64,000 nt of DNA, taken from assembly GCA_020348925.1 (NCBI GenBank), contig CP070758.1:3127338-3191337 (forward strand), in the 5' to 3' direction. The notes beneath the pieces were generated by a model. That model worked only from the letters and a program-made list of their open reading frames with translations, ran no database searches and was not told where the DNA came from. Source of the stretch: Gemmatimonadota bacterium (lineage in GTDB: Bacteria > JBHIER01 > G020348925). Below, in pieces: positions 27,707 to 37,600 of the stretch (positions are counted from its first letter, which is position 1; the number at the start of each line of letters is the position of its first letter). The position numbers were made by a program, and so were the translations under genes.

Positions 27707-28570
27707 CTACCCCTCACCCAGGAGCAACTCGATGACGCGATCGAGATCCTCGGAGGAATAAAATTCGATCTCGATCTTCCCCTTATCGATCGTCTGTCGA
27801 ATTCGAACTTGCGTTCCGAAAAACTGCCGCAATTTTTCTTCCAGAGCCACAATTTGGGCCGGTTTCTTGGGACCACGACGACCGGTGCTCAGGGCCCGAT
27901 CGTGCATGATGTTCCGAACCATCTCCTCGACACGCCTGACTGAAAGCCCGCGATGGACTATTTTATCGGAGAGTGATTCCTGATCACTCTCTTTCTCAAG
28001 CGCAAGCAACGCCCGGGCGTGACCCATAGTCAGGGAGCCCGTTTTCAGCTTCTCCTGAACAGAGACGGGCAATTGAAGCAGCCGTAGAAAATTGGCCACT
28101 GTCGAGCGATTTTTTCCCACTTTTTGAGCCACCTGATCTTGGGTCAGTGCGTACTCCTCCATGAGTCTCTGGTACGCTTTCGCCTGATCGATGGCATTCA
28201 GATCCTCCCGCTGGATATTCTCGACCAGAGACAGCTCCAACATCTCTTCCGGACTCGTGACGTCCATAACGATGGCCGGTACCGTCTCCAACCGGGCCTC
28301 TTTGGCGGCTCGATATCTGCGCTCACCGGCAATGAGCTCGAAGCCATCCTCCGCTTGGCGAAGGATCAATGGCTGGAGAACACCCTTTTCAGTGATCGAC
28401 CGCTTCAGATCTTCAAGGTTCGCATCGTCCATCTCCTCCCTCGGCTGATACGGATTGGGTTTGATCCGGGCGAGTTCAACCTGGATGAGCTGCTTCTCAT
28501 CTTCAATGAGATGGGTATACGGTTCAGGAATGAGCGCCTGGAGCCCCTTACCCAAGACTTTCTTCGTCAT
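27707..28570 (-). CDS. parB: Chromosome partitioning protein ParB
   Basis: A 287-residue CTP-dependent DNA clamp that loads at parS. The N-terminal 'GKGLQALIP' tail is the ParA-stimulating segment; 'NPYQPRE', 'LIAGERRYRAAK' (nucleotide box) and 'SLVENIQREDLN' are the ParB/Srx core. The helix-turn-helix is in 'ALTQDQVAQKVGKNRSTVANFLRLLQLP'. The C-terminal dimer domain ends at 'RVIELLLGEG'. It overlaps the parA end by 23 bases. Confidence 0.97.
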   Translation of the reverse strand: MTKKVLGKGLQALIPEPYTHLIEDEKQLIQVELARIKPNPYQPREEMDDANLEDLKRSITEKGVLQPLILRQAEDGFELIAGERRYRAAKEARLETVPAIVMDVTSPEEMLELSLVENIQREDLNAIDQAKAYQRLMEEYALTQDQVAQKVGKNRSTVANFLRLLQLPVSVQEKLKTGSLTMGHARALLALEKESDQESLSDKIVHRGLSVRRVEEMVRNIMHDRALSTGRRGPKKPAQIVALEEKLRQFFGTQVRIRQTIDKGKIEIEFYSSEDLDRVIELLLGEG

Positions 28571-29324
28571 GATTCATCACTTCCTTTGCCAGACTGAGGT
28601 AATTGTCAGCTCCCATCGATTGGGCATCGTAGAGGATGATGGGTTTTCCAAAACTGGGAGCTTCACTCAGGCGTATGTTTCTCCTGATAACGGTTCTGTA
28701 AACCCGATCCTTAAAAAAACTCCGCGCCTCCTCTGCGACTTGCTTTGAGAGTCTGACCCGCGAATCGAACATTGTCAGCAGAACCCCTTCAATTCTGAGA
28801 TTCGGATTGAGACGCCTTTGCACCAGCCGGATGGTATTGAGCAACTGACCCAATCCTTCCAGGGCGTAATACTCACATTGGATCGGAATAATCGCAGAGT
28901 CGGCCGCTGTCAAAGCGTTTAACGTCAAGAGACCCAAAGAAGGGGGACAATCGATAATAATATAACGATAATCACTCTTGATCCTTTCAAGGGCCTTTCG
29001 CAATTGCATCTCTCGTGCCTGCATCCCGACCAATTCCACTTCGGCCCCAATGAGCCTGATATGGGAGGGTACAAGCTGGAGATGGGCCAGTTCCGTGTGA
29101 TGCAGCGTCGCACCGAGAGATGCATCTCCCGTGAGCACCTCATAAATACATTCCATCTCAGGGCCAACCTCGATCCCCAGGCCGCTCGTGGCGTTGGCCT
29201 GGGGATCGACATCCACAAGCAACGTCGGTTCTTCGGCCACGGCGAGACAGGCTGAGAGATTGATTGCCGTGGTCGTCTTGCCCACGCCTCCCTTCTGATT
29301 GGCGATGACTATGGTCCTACTCAT
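28548..29324 (-). CDS. parA: Chromosome partitioning ATPase ParA (Soj)
   Basis: A 258-residue Walker-type ATPase that moves ParB-parS complexes over the nucleoid. Deviant Walker A 'KGGVGKTTTAINLS', then 'DVDPQANATSGLG' and 'IIDCPPSLGLLTLNAL'. There is no N-terminal helix-turn-helix, so this is the chromosomal/Soj type. It lies 60 bases downstream of the OmpA-family gene and probably shares its transcript. Confidence 0.97.
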   Translation of the reverse strand: MSRTIVIANQKGGVGKTTTAINLSACLAVAEEPTLLVDVDPQANATSGLGIEVGPEMECIYEVLTGDASLGATLHHTELAHLQLVPSHIRLIGAEVELVGMQAREMQLRKALERIKSDYRYIIIDCPPSLGLLTLNALTAADSAIIPIQCEYYALEGLGQLLNTIRLVQRRLNPNLRIEGVLLTMFDSRVRLSKQVAEEARSFFKDRVYRTVIRRNIRLSEAPSFGKPIILYDAQSMGADNYLSLAKEVMNHDEESLG

Positions 29325-29384
29325 ACTTGGGAGACACGCTTTTTCATTTCGAACTGGTCACTCCTTGGGTGGATACCCTGCCCC

Positions 29385-31388
29385 CTATCTCGATTCCAAA
29401 ATGACAAAATCGATTCTCCTGTTCAACTGACGCCCCTCTTCGGTGTCGTTGTCAGCCACTGGGCGTCTTTCACCAAAACCGACAGCGACAATGCGGTTGG
29501 GATTTATCTGATGTCTGGTTATCAAATAATTCCGCACGGAATTGGCCCGGGCTTCCGAAAGTTTCTGGTTGTATTCGTCACTGCCCTTACTGTCGGTATG
29601 GCCTTCGATTTGAACCTTGAGCTCCGGGATCTCTATCATGGTCTGAGCGGCATCATCCAGAATCGGATACGAGCCGGGTCGAATGGTCGATTTGTTGAAT
29701 TCGAACGTAATGCCACGGAGGCGGATAACTTCACCCTTTTTCGGAATTCGTCGCAAGGCGAAGTTTTGAAGGGTCGTCTTTCCGTCTTCGATCACGACAG
29801 GTACCATCTTTTCGACATACCCATTAACAACAGCCTTCACACGATACGTCGCCGGTGATACTTCCACGGAGTAAATGCCCTCTTGATCGGTCCGAACCGA
29901 GGGGATATCGGTATCGATAAAGGTAACAAGGCCCACCAACACGGAGTCGGAAGCTATGTCCGTCATCTGTCCTGTAAGTTTCCCCATGGGCACGATCTGC
30001 GGCTCGAGACTGAAGTTCTTCACCTCGGTCTCGTCCCTCTTAATGACGACCGGTTCCGAGAGCGTCAGATAACCCTCACATTCAACTCTGACGACGACCG
30101 TTCCCTCGGGTAACGTCACCTCATACATGCCGGTGGCGGGAACCGCCTTCACACTCTCCACCGCAATCTCCGGGAAAGTGAGCGTCGCTGAAATCGGTTC
30201 GTTTGTTCTCTTGTCGACAATCTTGCCAGTAATCTTTCCCTCCTTCGGTCTGGCCTTGAGAGCTAAGTCCAATTGCGTTCTCTTCCCCGCCCTGATCAGG
30301 ACCGCCTTCTTCGTCTGAGAATAGTAGTCGGGATTCGAAGCAAGGACCGTATACTCAGAGGGAGAAAGAGTGACTTCAAAAGCACCGGATAACTGATCGG
30401 TGGAAATATTTTGGACCATGGTGCCAGGAAAACTCACCACGGCCGAAATCGGCTCTCCCGTCTCCTCGTCGATCACTTTTCCAAAAAGAATCCCGGTCGT
30501 CGGCCGCAGCATCGAACCCACGCTGAAACCCAGAATCACATTCCAGTCTGGCTGTCCCGATTCCTCCGGTGATAGCCGAAAATCAACCGCCACGTCCAAC
30601 GGGATCGCCGGACCAAAAAGACGTACACCGGGGGTAACACGGAGGGCCATCTTCTCCTCGAGGAAATCCGCATCCGTATGCTCGCCTGTTATTTCCGCAA
30701 AGATGATCACTTTGGGACCGGCCTCGTATTCCACGCCACCCCCAAAGATGAATTGATTCGAAGCCGGACCGAACATGCCGGGAAAGAGACTATCCTCGTT
30801 GACAGCCACATACCCTCCGTTCAGATAACACCCAAACTTTTCGAAATTGAGGTCGACGAGCAACCGGCCTCCGCCATACGTCTCATCTCTGGTAAAAAAG
30901 CCCTTGCGAACACCAACCACCCCTTGGTCGCTACTCCCTGTGGGGAGAACGACGAACCCCTGCAGGCCAAAATGAATGAATTCGGATAACTCTCCAGGAT
31001 AGCTGAGCTTCAAACCCAACTGCGTATCTCCGATCCCCTCACTGTCCTTATACTGCTTTCTGGGCCAGGTCTGCCGACCGACATCACTCAAAAAGAGAGT
31101 GGCCCCGGACACCTCCAGAAAATCCGTAATGCCGTAGGTGAGCCCAATATGGGTCGTCAAGTAGTACGCCTTGCCTGTGGCATCCGGTCTGTCAATTGGA
31201 ATATACACATCTTTTTCATACCGACCTTCGTTGTGAAGGTTCACGGTCAACAGACCTTGACAGCAGCTTCGTGCCGAATGAACTCGAAGCAGACCTTGTT
31301 GACCGTACATCGTTACCCCAGCCTGGGCCAAACAAAATGCGAACAAAACGGTAAGCAGGCTCGAGGCAATCAGTATCTTTTTCTTCAT
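29385..31388 (-). CDS. OmpA-family outer membrane protein with carboxypeptidase-like repeats
   Basis: The protein has 667 residues. The start at 31388 has AAGGAG 8 bases upstream and opens a signal peptide (MKKKILIASSLLTVLFAFCLAQA). Residues ~25-280 alternate as in a beta barrel. Three carboxypeptidase-regulatory-like domains follow ('GKVIDEETGEPISAVVSFP', 'GKIVDKRTNEPISATLTFP', 'GQMTDIASDSVLVGLVTFI'). The C-terminal OmpA domain has 'ITFEFNKSTIRPGSYPILD' and 'QIEGHTDSKGSDEYNQKLSEARANSV', with the Asp and Arg that bind peptidoglycan. It tethers the outer membrane to the wall. Confidence 0.92.
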   Translation of the reverse strand: MKKKILIASSLLTVLFAFCLAQAGVTMYGQQGLLRVHSARSCCQGLLTVNLHNEGRYEKDVYIPIDRPDATGKAYYLTTHIGLTYGITDFLEVSGATLFLSDVGRQTWPRKQYKDSEGIGDTQLGLKLSYPGELSEFIHFGLQGFVVLPTGSSDQGVVGVRKGFFTRDETYGGGRLLVDLNFEKFGCYLNGGYVAVNEDSLFPGMFGPASNQFIFGGGVEYEAGPKVIIFAEITGEHTDADFLEEKMALRVTPGVRLFGPAIPLDVAVDFRLSPEESGQPDWNVILGFSVGSMLRPTTGILFGKVIDEETGEPISAVVSFPGTMVQNISTDQLSGAFEVTLSPSEYTVLASNPDYYSQTKKAVLIRAGKRTQLDLALKARPKEGKITGKIVDKRTNEPISATLTFPEIAVESVKAVPATGMYEVTLPEGTVVVRVECEGYLTLSEPVVIKRDETEVKNFSLEPQIVPMGKLTGQMTDIASDSVLVGLVTFIDTDIPSVRTDQEGIYSVEVSPATYRVKAVVNGYVEKMVPVVIEDGKTTLQNFALRRIPKKGEVIRLRGITFEFNKSTIRPGSYPILDDAAQTMIEIPELKVQIEGHTDSKGSDEYNQKLSEARANSVRNYLITRHQINPNRIVAVGFGERRPVADNDTEEGRQLNRRIDFVILESR

Positions 31389-31451
31389 TTTCGATACTCC
31401 TTCCTGTGAAGTATTTTTACTCGAAGTGCTCAACAACTGCGTAATGCAACA

Positions 31452-31478
31452 AATATATAGGAAAGTTTGATCTTTCAA
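31452..31478 (-). promoter_or_regulatory. Weak predicted promoter of the OmpA-family gene
   Basis: On the minus strand TTGAAA (31473-31478), a short 15-base spacer and TATATT (31452-31457), ~65 bases before the start codon. The spacer is suboptimal. Confidence 0.35.
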
Positions 31479-31532
31479 TTCTAGACCTCCTCCTTGAATA
31501 GATGTTCAAATGCCTCTTACCAAATACTCTAT

Positions 31533-34259
31533 TCACCTCCTTTTTGGTTGTTTCATCTCTTTCACAACTGCTTGGGCAGCAGCCAGACGGGCGATGGGCA
31601 CCCGAAACGGAGAGCATGAAACGTAATTCATGCCCGCTCGATGACAGAACTCCACGGAAGCAGGATCTCCTCCGTGTTCGCCACAAATCCCCACCTTCAA
31701 ATTGGGGCGGGTCCTACGACCTTTCTTTATTCCAAGCTCTACCAATTGACCGACACCTGCTTGATCCAGTGATTGAAACGGATCATCCGGCAGAATCCCT
31801 TTGACGATATAATCATGAAGAAACTTGCCCACATCGTCCCGGCTGTAGCCGAAGGTCATTTGAGTCAGGTCGTTTGTGCCGAAGGAAAAGAACTCGGCCA
31901 CTTCGGCGATGTCGTCGGCGATCAGTGCCGCCCTGGGGATTTCAATCATAGTCCCGACGGAATAGTTCACTCTCACTCCGGTTTTCTCGATGACCGCCTC
32001 AGCCGCATCAACGACGACTTTTCTTTGGTTCTCCAGCTCCTCCTTGGTTCCCACGAGGGGAATCATTATCTCGGGATAGACCTTGACCCCACCTTTGACC
32101 AGGCGACAGGCCGCTTCCATGATGGCCTGCGCCTGCATGTGCGTAATTTCCGGAAAGGCTACGCCCAGACGGCAGCCGCGATGGCCCATCATGGGATTGG
32201 CCTCGTGCAGAGCCTCGATTTTCGTTCTGACGTGCTTGAGGGGAAGGCCCAGATCGCGGGCCAACTCTCTCTGCGCCGCCTCATCCTGGGGTAAAAACTC
32301 ATGAAGAGGCGGATCCAAGGTGCGCACGGTGACCGGCAGACCGGCCATGGCTCGAAAGATTCCGGCGAAATCCCTCCGGTGAAGGGGAAGAAGCTTTTTC
32401 AGCGCTCTCCGCCGGCCATCTTCCGTATCCGCCAGAATCATCTCACGCACGGCCGTTATCCTCCCCGGGCCGAAGAACATGTGTTCGGTTCGGCACAGAC
32501 CTATGCCTTCCGCTCCCAGCCTCCGCGCCGTAGTCGCATCCTCGGGACGGTCCGCATTGGTCCGGACGCCCAAGCGTCTGACGCCATCGGCCCATTTCAT
32601 CAGATCCGTATAGGCTCGATTTCGCTCCGGATCGACAGCAATGAGAGGCAATGCTCCGGCGTAGACCGATCCCGTTGTTCCGTTGAGCGTAATCCAATCC
32701 CCCTCCTTCAAGATGCGTCCATCGACATGCAGCCTCTTCTTCGCACCCTGAATGTTCAAAGCACCGCACCCCACAATACAGCACTTGCCCCAGCCGCGGG
32801 CGACGAGAGCAGCGTGACTCGTCATCCCACCCGTGGCCGTCAGAATCGCCTCGGCGGCATGCATCCCGGCAACGTCCTCAGCGCTCGTTTCCGTTCGAAC
32901 CAGAATAACCTTTTTGCCTGCCCGGGCCCACGTTTCAGCCTGTTCCGGGGTGAAGACGATCTGCCCGGAAGCCCCCCCCGGCCCTGCCGGGAGCCCCGTG
33001 GCCAAGAGATCGGCCTTGCGTTCGGCTTTCGGATCGATCATAGGGTGGAGAAGCTCATCCAGTTGATGCGGTCCGACCCGCAACAGTGCCTCCTCCCTGG
33101 AAATGAGTCGCTGGCGGCACATATCCACCGCCATCTTCACCGCCGCCACACCATTTCGCTTGCCAACCCGGGTCTGGAGAATATAGAGGGTCCCGTGCTC
33201 GATGGTGAATTCGAGATCCTGCATGTCCCGATAGTGTTTTTCGAGCCTATTCCGGACGCCCATCAGCTGTCTGTATAATTGAGGCATCAATCGCTCGAGA
33301 GAGGGAAGATGTTTCGACGCCTCGGTTTTGGATGTCTCATTGATCGCCTGTGGCGTTCTCGTCCCAGCCACCACATCCTCCCCCTGGGCGTTGACCAAGA
33401 ACTCCCCGTAGAAGTTGTTTTCTCCGGTGGCCGGATTCCGGGTGAAAGCCACACCGGTGGCGGAATGCTCACCCATGTTTCCGAAGACCATGGTCTGGAC
33501 GTTGACGGCGGTTCCCCATCCATCCGGAATCCCCTCGATCCTTCGATAGGATACGGCCCGCTTGCCCATCCACGATCGAAAGACGGCCCCCACGGCCATC
33601 CACAGCTGCTCTCGCGCATCTTCGGGAAAATCGACCTTCAGAACGTTCTTGACCTTTTGTCGAAAGAGCGCGCACAGCTTCTTGAGATCTTCGGCATCCA
33701 GTCCGGTATCGTCCTTGATCCCTCGGGCTTTTTTCATCTTGCCCATTTCATGCTCGAGCTGCTGACGAATACCGACCCCGCCTTTCGGTTCGATTCCCGC
33801 CGCCTTCTCCAACACGACATCGGAAAACATCATGATGAGCCGGCGATAGGCGTCGTAGGCGAAGCGTTCGTTTCCGCTTCTGGCGACGAGACCGGGCAGC
33901 GTTTTTTCTGTCAGCCCGATGTTGAGCACCGTCTCCATCATACCGGGCATTGAAACTCTGGCCCCGGACCTGACCGAAAAGAGGAGAGGGTTCGAGGGAT
34001 CACCGAAGGTGCGTCCCATCAGTTTTTCAACCCGCGCCAGTGTCTGTTCAACTTCACTTTTCAACCCGCGGGGATATTTCCCCCCGGTCCGCATGTAGTG
34101 GGTACAGCTTTCAGTGGACAGGGTAAAACCTGGAGGAACCGGGATGCCCAAGCGTGACATTTCGGCCAGATTGGCCCCCTTTCCCCCCAGAAGGTTCTTC
34201 ATGGTGGCATGCCCGTCAGCCCTGCCATCACCGAAAAAATAGACATACTTTTGTGCCAC
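31533..34259 (-). CDS. ppdK: Pyruvate, phosphate dikinase
   Basis: The protein has 908 residues. It interconverts pyruvate + ATP + Pi with phosphoenolpyruvate + AMP + PPi in the cytoplasm, serving glycolysis or gluconeogenesis. The N-terminal ATP-grasp part shows 'LLGGKGANLAEMSRLGIPVPPGFT'. The swivelling domain carries the phosphorylated His in 'GGMTSHAALVARGWGKCCIVG'. The C-terminal PEP-binding barrel has 'GLCRTEHMFFGP', 'GTNDLTQM' and the catalytic Cys in 'GICGEHGGDP'. GTG start with GGAGGT in front. It is monocistronic by spacing, with its own promoter. Confidence 0.97.
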   Translation of the reverse strand: MAQKYVYFFGDGRADGHATMKNLLGGKGANLAEMSRLGIPVPPGFTLSTESCTHYMRTGGKYPRGLKSEVEQTLARVEKLMGRTFGDPSNPLLFSVRSGARVSMPGMMETVLNIGLTEKTLPGLVARSGNERFAYDAYRRLIMMFSDVVLEKAAGIEPKGGVGIRQQLEHEMGKMKKARGIKDDTGLDAEDLKKLCALFRQKVKNVLKVDFPEDAREQLWMAVGAVFRSWMGKRAVSYRRIEGIPDGWGTAVNVQTMVFGNMGEHSATGVAFTRNPATGENNFYGEFLVNAQGEDVVAGTRTPQAINETSKTEASKHLPSLERLMPQLYRQLMGVRNRLEKHYRDMQDLEFTIEHGTLYILQTRVGKRNGVAAVKMAVDMCRQRLISREEALLRVGPHQLDELLHPMIDPKAERKADLLATGLPAGPGGASGQIVFTPEQAETWARAGKKVILVRTETSAEDVAGMHAAEAILTATGGMTSHAALVARGWGKCCIVGCGALNIQGAKKRLHVDGRILKEGDWITLNGTTGSVYAGALPLIAVDPERNRAYTDLMKWADGVRRLGVRTNADRPEDATTARRLGAEGIGLCRTEHMFFGPGRITAVREMILADTEDGRRRALKKLLPLHRRDFAGIFRAMAGLPVTVRTLDPPLHEFLPQDEAAQRELARDLGLPLKHVRTKIEALHEANPMMGHRGCRLGVAFPEITHMQAQAIMEAACRLVKGGVKVYPEIMIPLVGTKEELENQRKVVVDAAEAVIEKTGVRVNYSVGTMIEIPRAALIADDIAEVAEFFSFGTNDLTQMTFGYSRDDVGKFLHDYIVKGILPDDPFQSLDQAGVGQLVELGIKKGRRTRPNLKVGICGEHGGDPASVEFCHRAGMNYVSCSPFRVPIARLAAAQAVVKEMKQPKRR

Positions 34260-34328
34260 TCACACCTCCAGTTCTTGCACGTCCATAAAATTTATCGCGA
34301 AATTTCTCAATCGATTCTTAATGGGACA

Positions 34329-34357
34329 AATATATCGAAGGGGATAAAAAATTGCAA
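34329..34357 (-). promoter_or_regulatory. Predicted promoter of ppdK
   Basis: On the minus strand TTGCAA (34352-34357), a 17-base T-rich spacer and TATATT (34329-34334), ~70 bases before the GTG start. Confidence 0.6.
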
Positions 34358-34570
34358 TGAGAAAATTGAATTTTTGGTTCCATAGAAAAATTAAAGAACC
34401 CTCATTCGATGAATTCATAAACAACTATGGTGCACTACTTACAGAAATGGCTATGTTGAGCTTTCGTCTTTGAGCTGACCTGAGGAATTTGTCGGGTTTG
34501 GAATACATATCATAGCGAATTGCAATCGTCTCTCTGTCTCAGTGTCTCTGGGGCGAAGCATCCGGGCGAA

Positions 34571-34606
34571 ACAAAAGAGGTAGAGCGGGTGCTCTACCTC
34601 TTTTGT
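34571..34606 (-). terminator. Rho-independent terminator after the cohesin/toroid surface protein
   Basis: A perfect 16-bp stem (ACAAAAGAGGTAGAGC with its complement) and 4-base loop, 24 bases after the stop at 34631. The stem ends in a T-rich stretch on the minus strand. Confidence 0.85.
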
Positions 34607-34630
34607 CAGAAGATGTGGTTTCCCTTGATT

Positions 34631-37600
34631 CTATTTTATCAGCACCATCCTTCGGGTTTCGAGAAAATCACCGGCTTCGAACTCGTAAAAGTACACACCG
34701 CTCGGGAGATCGGCCCCGGCATCATCCCTTCCGTCCCAGCGCACGCTGTACCGTCCGGCAGCCCTCACTCCATCAACAAGAATCCGCACAGACTGACCGA
34801 GAAGGTTATAGATCTGGAGCCGGACATGACCGGTCTCGGGAAATCCGAACTGAATCTCGGTCTCGGGATTGAAGGGATTGGGATAATTCTGCGAAAGGTG
34901 ATACGTTGACGGAATGGCATCGGTTCCGATGGTCAGATGAACATTCCGGTTCATCAGGGGAATGGTGCGGTTCATGATATCCCTCAATCCTGAGGTCTCA
35001 ATACGGATGTCGGTGGTGCCTTCTCGTTTCGGCGTGAACCTCAGGACGGCCACCGTACCGGATCCGTCGACGCCAAGCGGTTGTCCACCCAAAGCAACGA
35101 CGCTTATTTCGATCGATCCGTGATGGGCGTCCACGCCTTTCACCATCGAAATGAGCGCGCCGTTGTTGCCCAGAAACGGGCCCTGCTCAACGTCAGCGAC
35201 CTCCAAGATGTCGGGATCGAACCGAACCTGCGCCATCGCTCCCAAAAGACGGTTGACCTGTTCAACCTCAAGACGGAGCGCAAACACCTCCCCTACCGGG
35301 ACAGACGCCTCAGCCTTGAGCATGACCAGGGCTTGACCCGCCATCTCCGGATCGGAGACATATTTCGCCCCACCGCCTCTGACCGCCTCCTTGTACCAGT
35401 TGTACATCAGGGCGAACACCACGTGATCCTCAAAATCGATGACACCTTCTCCGGGAAACGGATAGTTCGTCTTGGACCAGGGCGGGCTTCCGGCACCGCC
35501 GGGACCGGGATATCTGGCCACATCCCCGGTCAGATCGTCCGGATCGGCGTTCCAGTATTGGAGAAACAGGGCGTAGTCGGCGAAATCGACATCGTCATCG
35601 TTATCGAAATCACACAGCAGATCTCCATCCCCTATGCCCTCAAACCGCCCGTCATCGTGGGTCACGTCAATGGTCGCATTGAGCGTGTCGCGCAGGGTGT
35701 AGTTTCCAAAAGGAAGATCACTGGACGGATCCGCCACTTTGGCCTTAAAGGTCAGTTTGGCAATGGTCCCGCCTCCGGATATCCCCTTCGGAATCCCCCC
35801 CAAAAGAGAAAACTCAACGGAACCGGTCCCGTTCGTGTTATCAAAATCAGACATGAACCCCGTATTGTCCGGGTTGTTCTGGTACAGAAAACTCCCTTCG
35901 GATATACTCAACAGCTCCACCTTGTTCGTCACGAAGAAGAAGGTGATGCTGGCTCCCAACAGGTTTTTTACATCCCTGATTTTCAGATGGACAACTGAGG
36001 AGACCGATCCGAAGAGATAGCATGGATCCGGTTCGAAATAGAGTTGCGCCGTTGCAGAAGAGCCTATTGTTTTAAAAACTTCATTGTTCCCCTCGTTCCA
36101 CTCCTCGACGGCTCCATCAGGATCGATACGGACATAGATATCGTGGGCATCAAGGTCCGGCATGGTCCATGAAATCTGAACGGTTCTGCTGTCACCGTCG
36201 GTGAGATTGAACACCTCCTGGTCGCTGCCGATGGGATTGACAACGACGTCCGGATCACCGTCGTAGAATCGAATCGTGACTGCAGCCACTGTGGCGCCTT
36301 GATCGGTGTGACAATGGATCGTTGCCGAAATGGTGACACTCTCCCCCATATTTGGAAACATGTTGGAAATGGTGAGGTCGTCCGTCGCGATGCTGAGATC
36401 TCTCAGTGACGTCCAAACCGAGGTGGTTTGCGATTCTCCTATGGCTCCGTTCGAATCGGTCACTCTGAGGCGCACAAAGCCCGAGTATTCCACATTCCAG
36501 GTCATGGTGGTGGTCACACCTGTGGCATCGTCGTATGCATCATCCCCATCCAGATCCCACTCGTACAACACAATGTTGTCTCCCTGATCAGGATCGTATG
36601 AGCCGCTCCCATCAAAGGTGATCTGTTGGCCGACGTGGGCCGCGTAGGGGCCTCCGGCATCGGCCACGGGGGGATGGTTGCCTCGGTTCACAATGATCGC
36701 ATGTTCGTCGGTGTCGGTCATCGTGGGACTGCTATCGTCCGTCACCTGAAGGGTCACATAGACCGTATCCCGATCGACCCCGAGGGGCAATGAGTAGCCA
36801 GACCCGTTTGTCACCGCTTTGCCCTCGGCATCCGGATTGTTCCAATTGACCCCGTCGGATTTATCGAAATCCCACTTCCAGGAGAGGATATGTTTGTCCG
36901 GATCCTGATGCCACGACTGGGAGCCATCGAGGTCCACCGGGCTGTTCGGGGGCACAGAATCGGCGGCCACGACGACGGCAACCGGGGGCAGCTCGAACAC
37001 CCCGGGACTGAGAATGAGGACGCCAAAAGCCGTCGACAACTCCTCAATCGATCCCCCCCAACCACTCCACTGACCCACAGGCCAACTCCCATTCATATCA
37101 TGACCATAGCTGGCATCGTAGATCAGATAATCGACGTATTCGTCATACCAGTTGTGGGCTCCAATGGTGACAATATTGGAGCCATCGGGGTATCGAATGG
37201 TCCGACAGCCTTTGGCCACGGCGTACATGCCGTAATAATTACCGTTCATATGCTCCCGCCAGCCGTATTCATCGGACGTATCATTCCAGTGGTTGACCAT
37301 AAACTGGATCGCATTTTCGATGGCCGTGTCACTGGCGGATGTCTTCAGATAGGAATGGGAGCAGATCGCAGCACCCGTCTTTGTGATATTATCGATCTCC
37401 TCATCATAGGTGTAACCAAAGCCTCCAAAATCATCGCTTCTCGGATTCTTCACCTGGCTGTTGTACAACCATTTTGCCAGCTCCGTCTTGACAAAACCCG
37501 AGGCCACTATGCCCCACGAGTTTTCCGCCGCTTCGAGAGCCAGGGCCGGCCACTGCACGGCGGAATTATCGCTGCTGCCGTAATCAGCCGTGCTGGAAGA

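Larger units (their letters stand above)
34260..34630. other. Intergenic region with ppdK promoter and a terminator
   Basis: No gene is seen. It holds the ppdK promoter at 34329-34357 and the terminator of the 1317-residue protein gene at 34571-34606. I see nothing of note between them. Confidence 0.6.
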
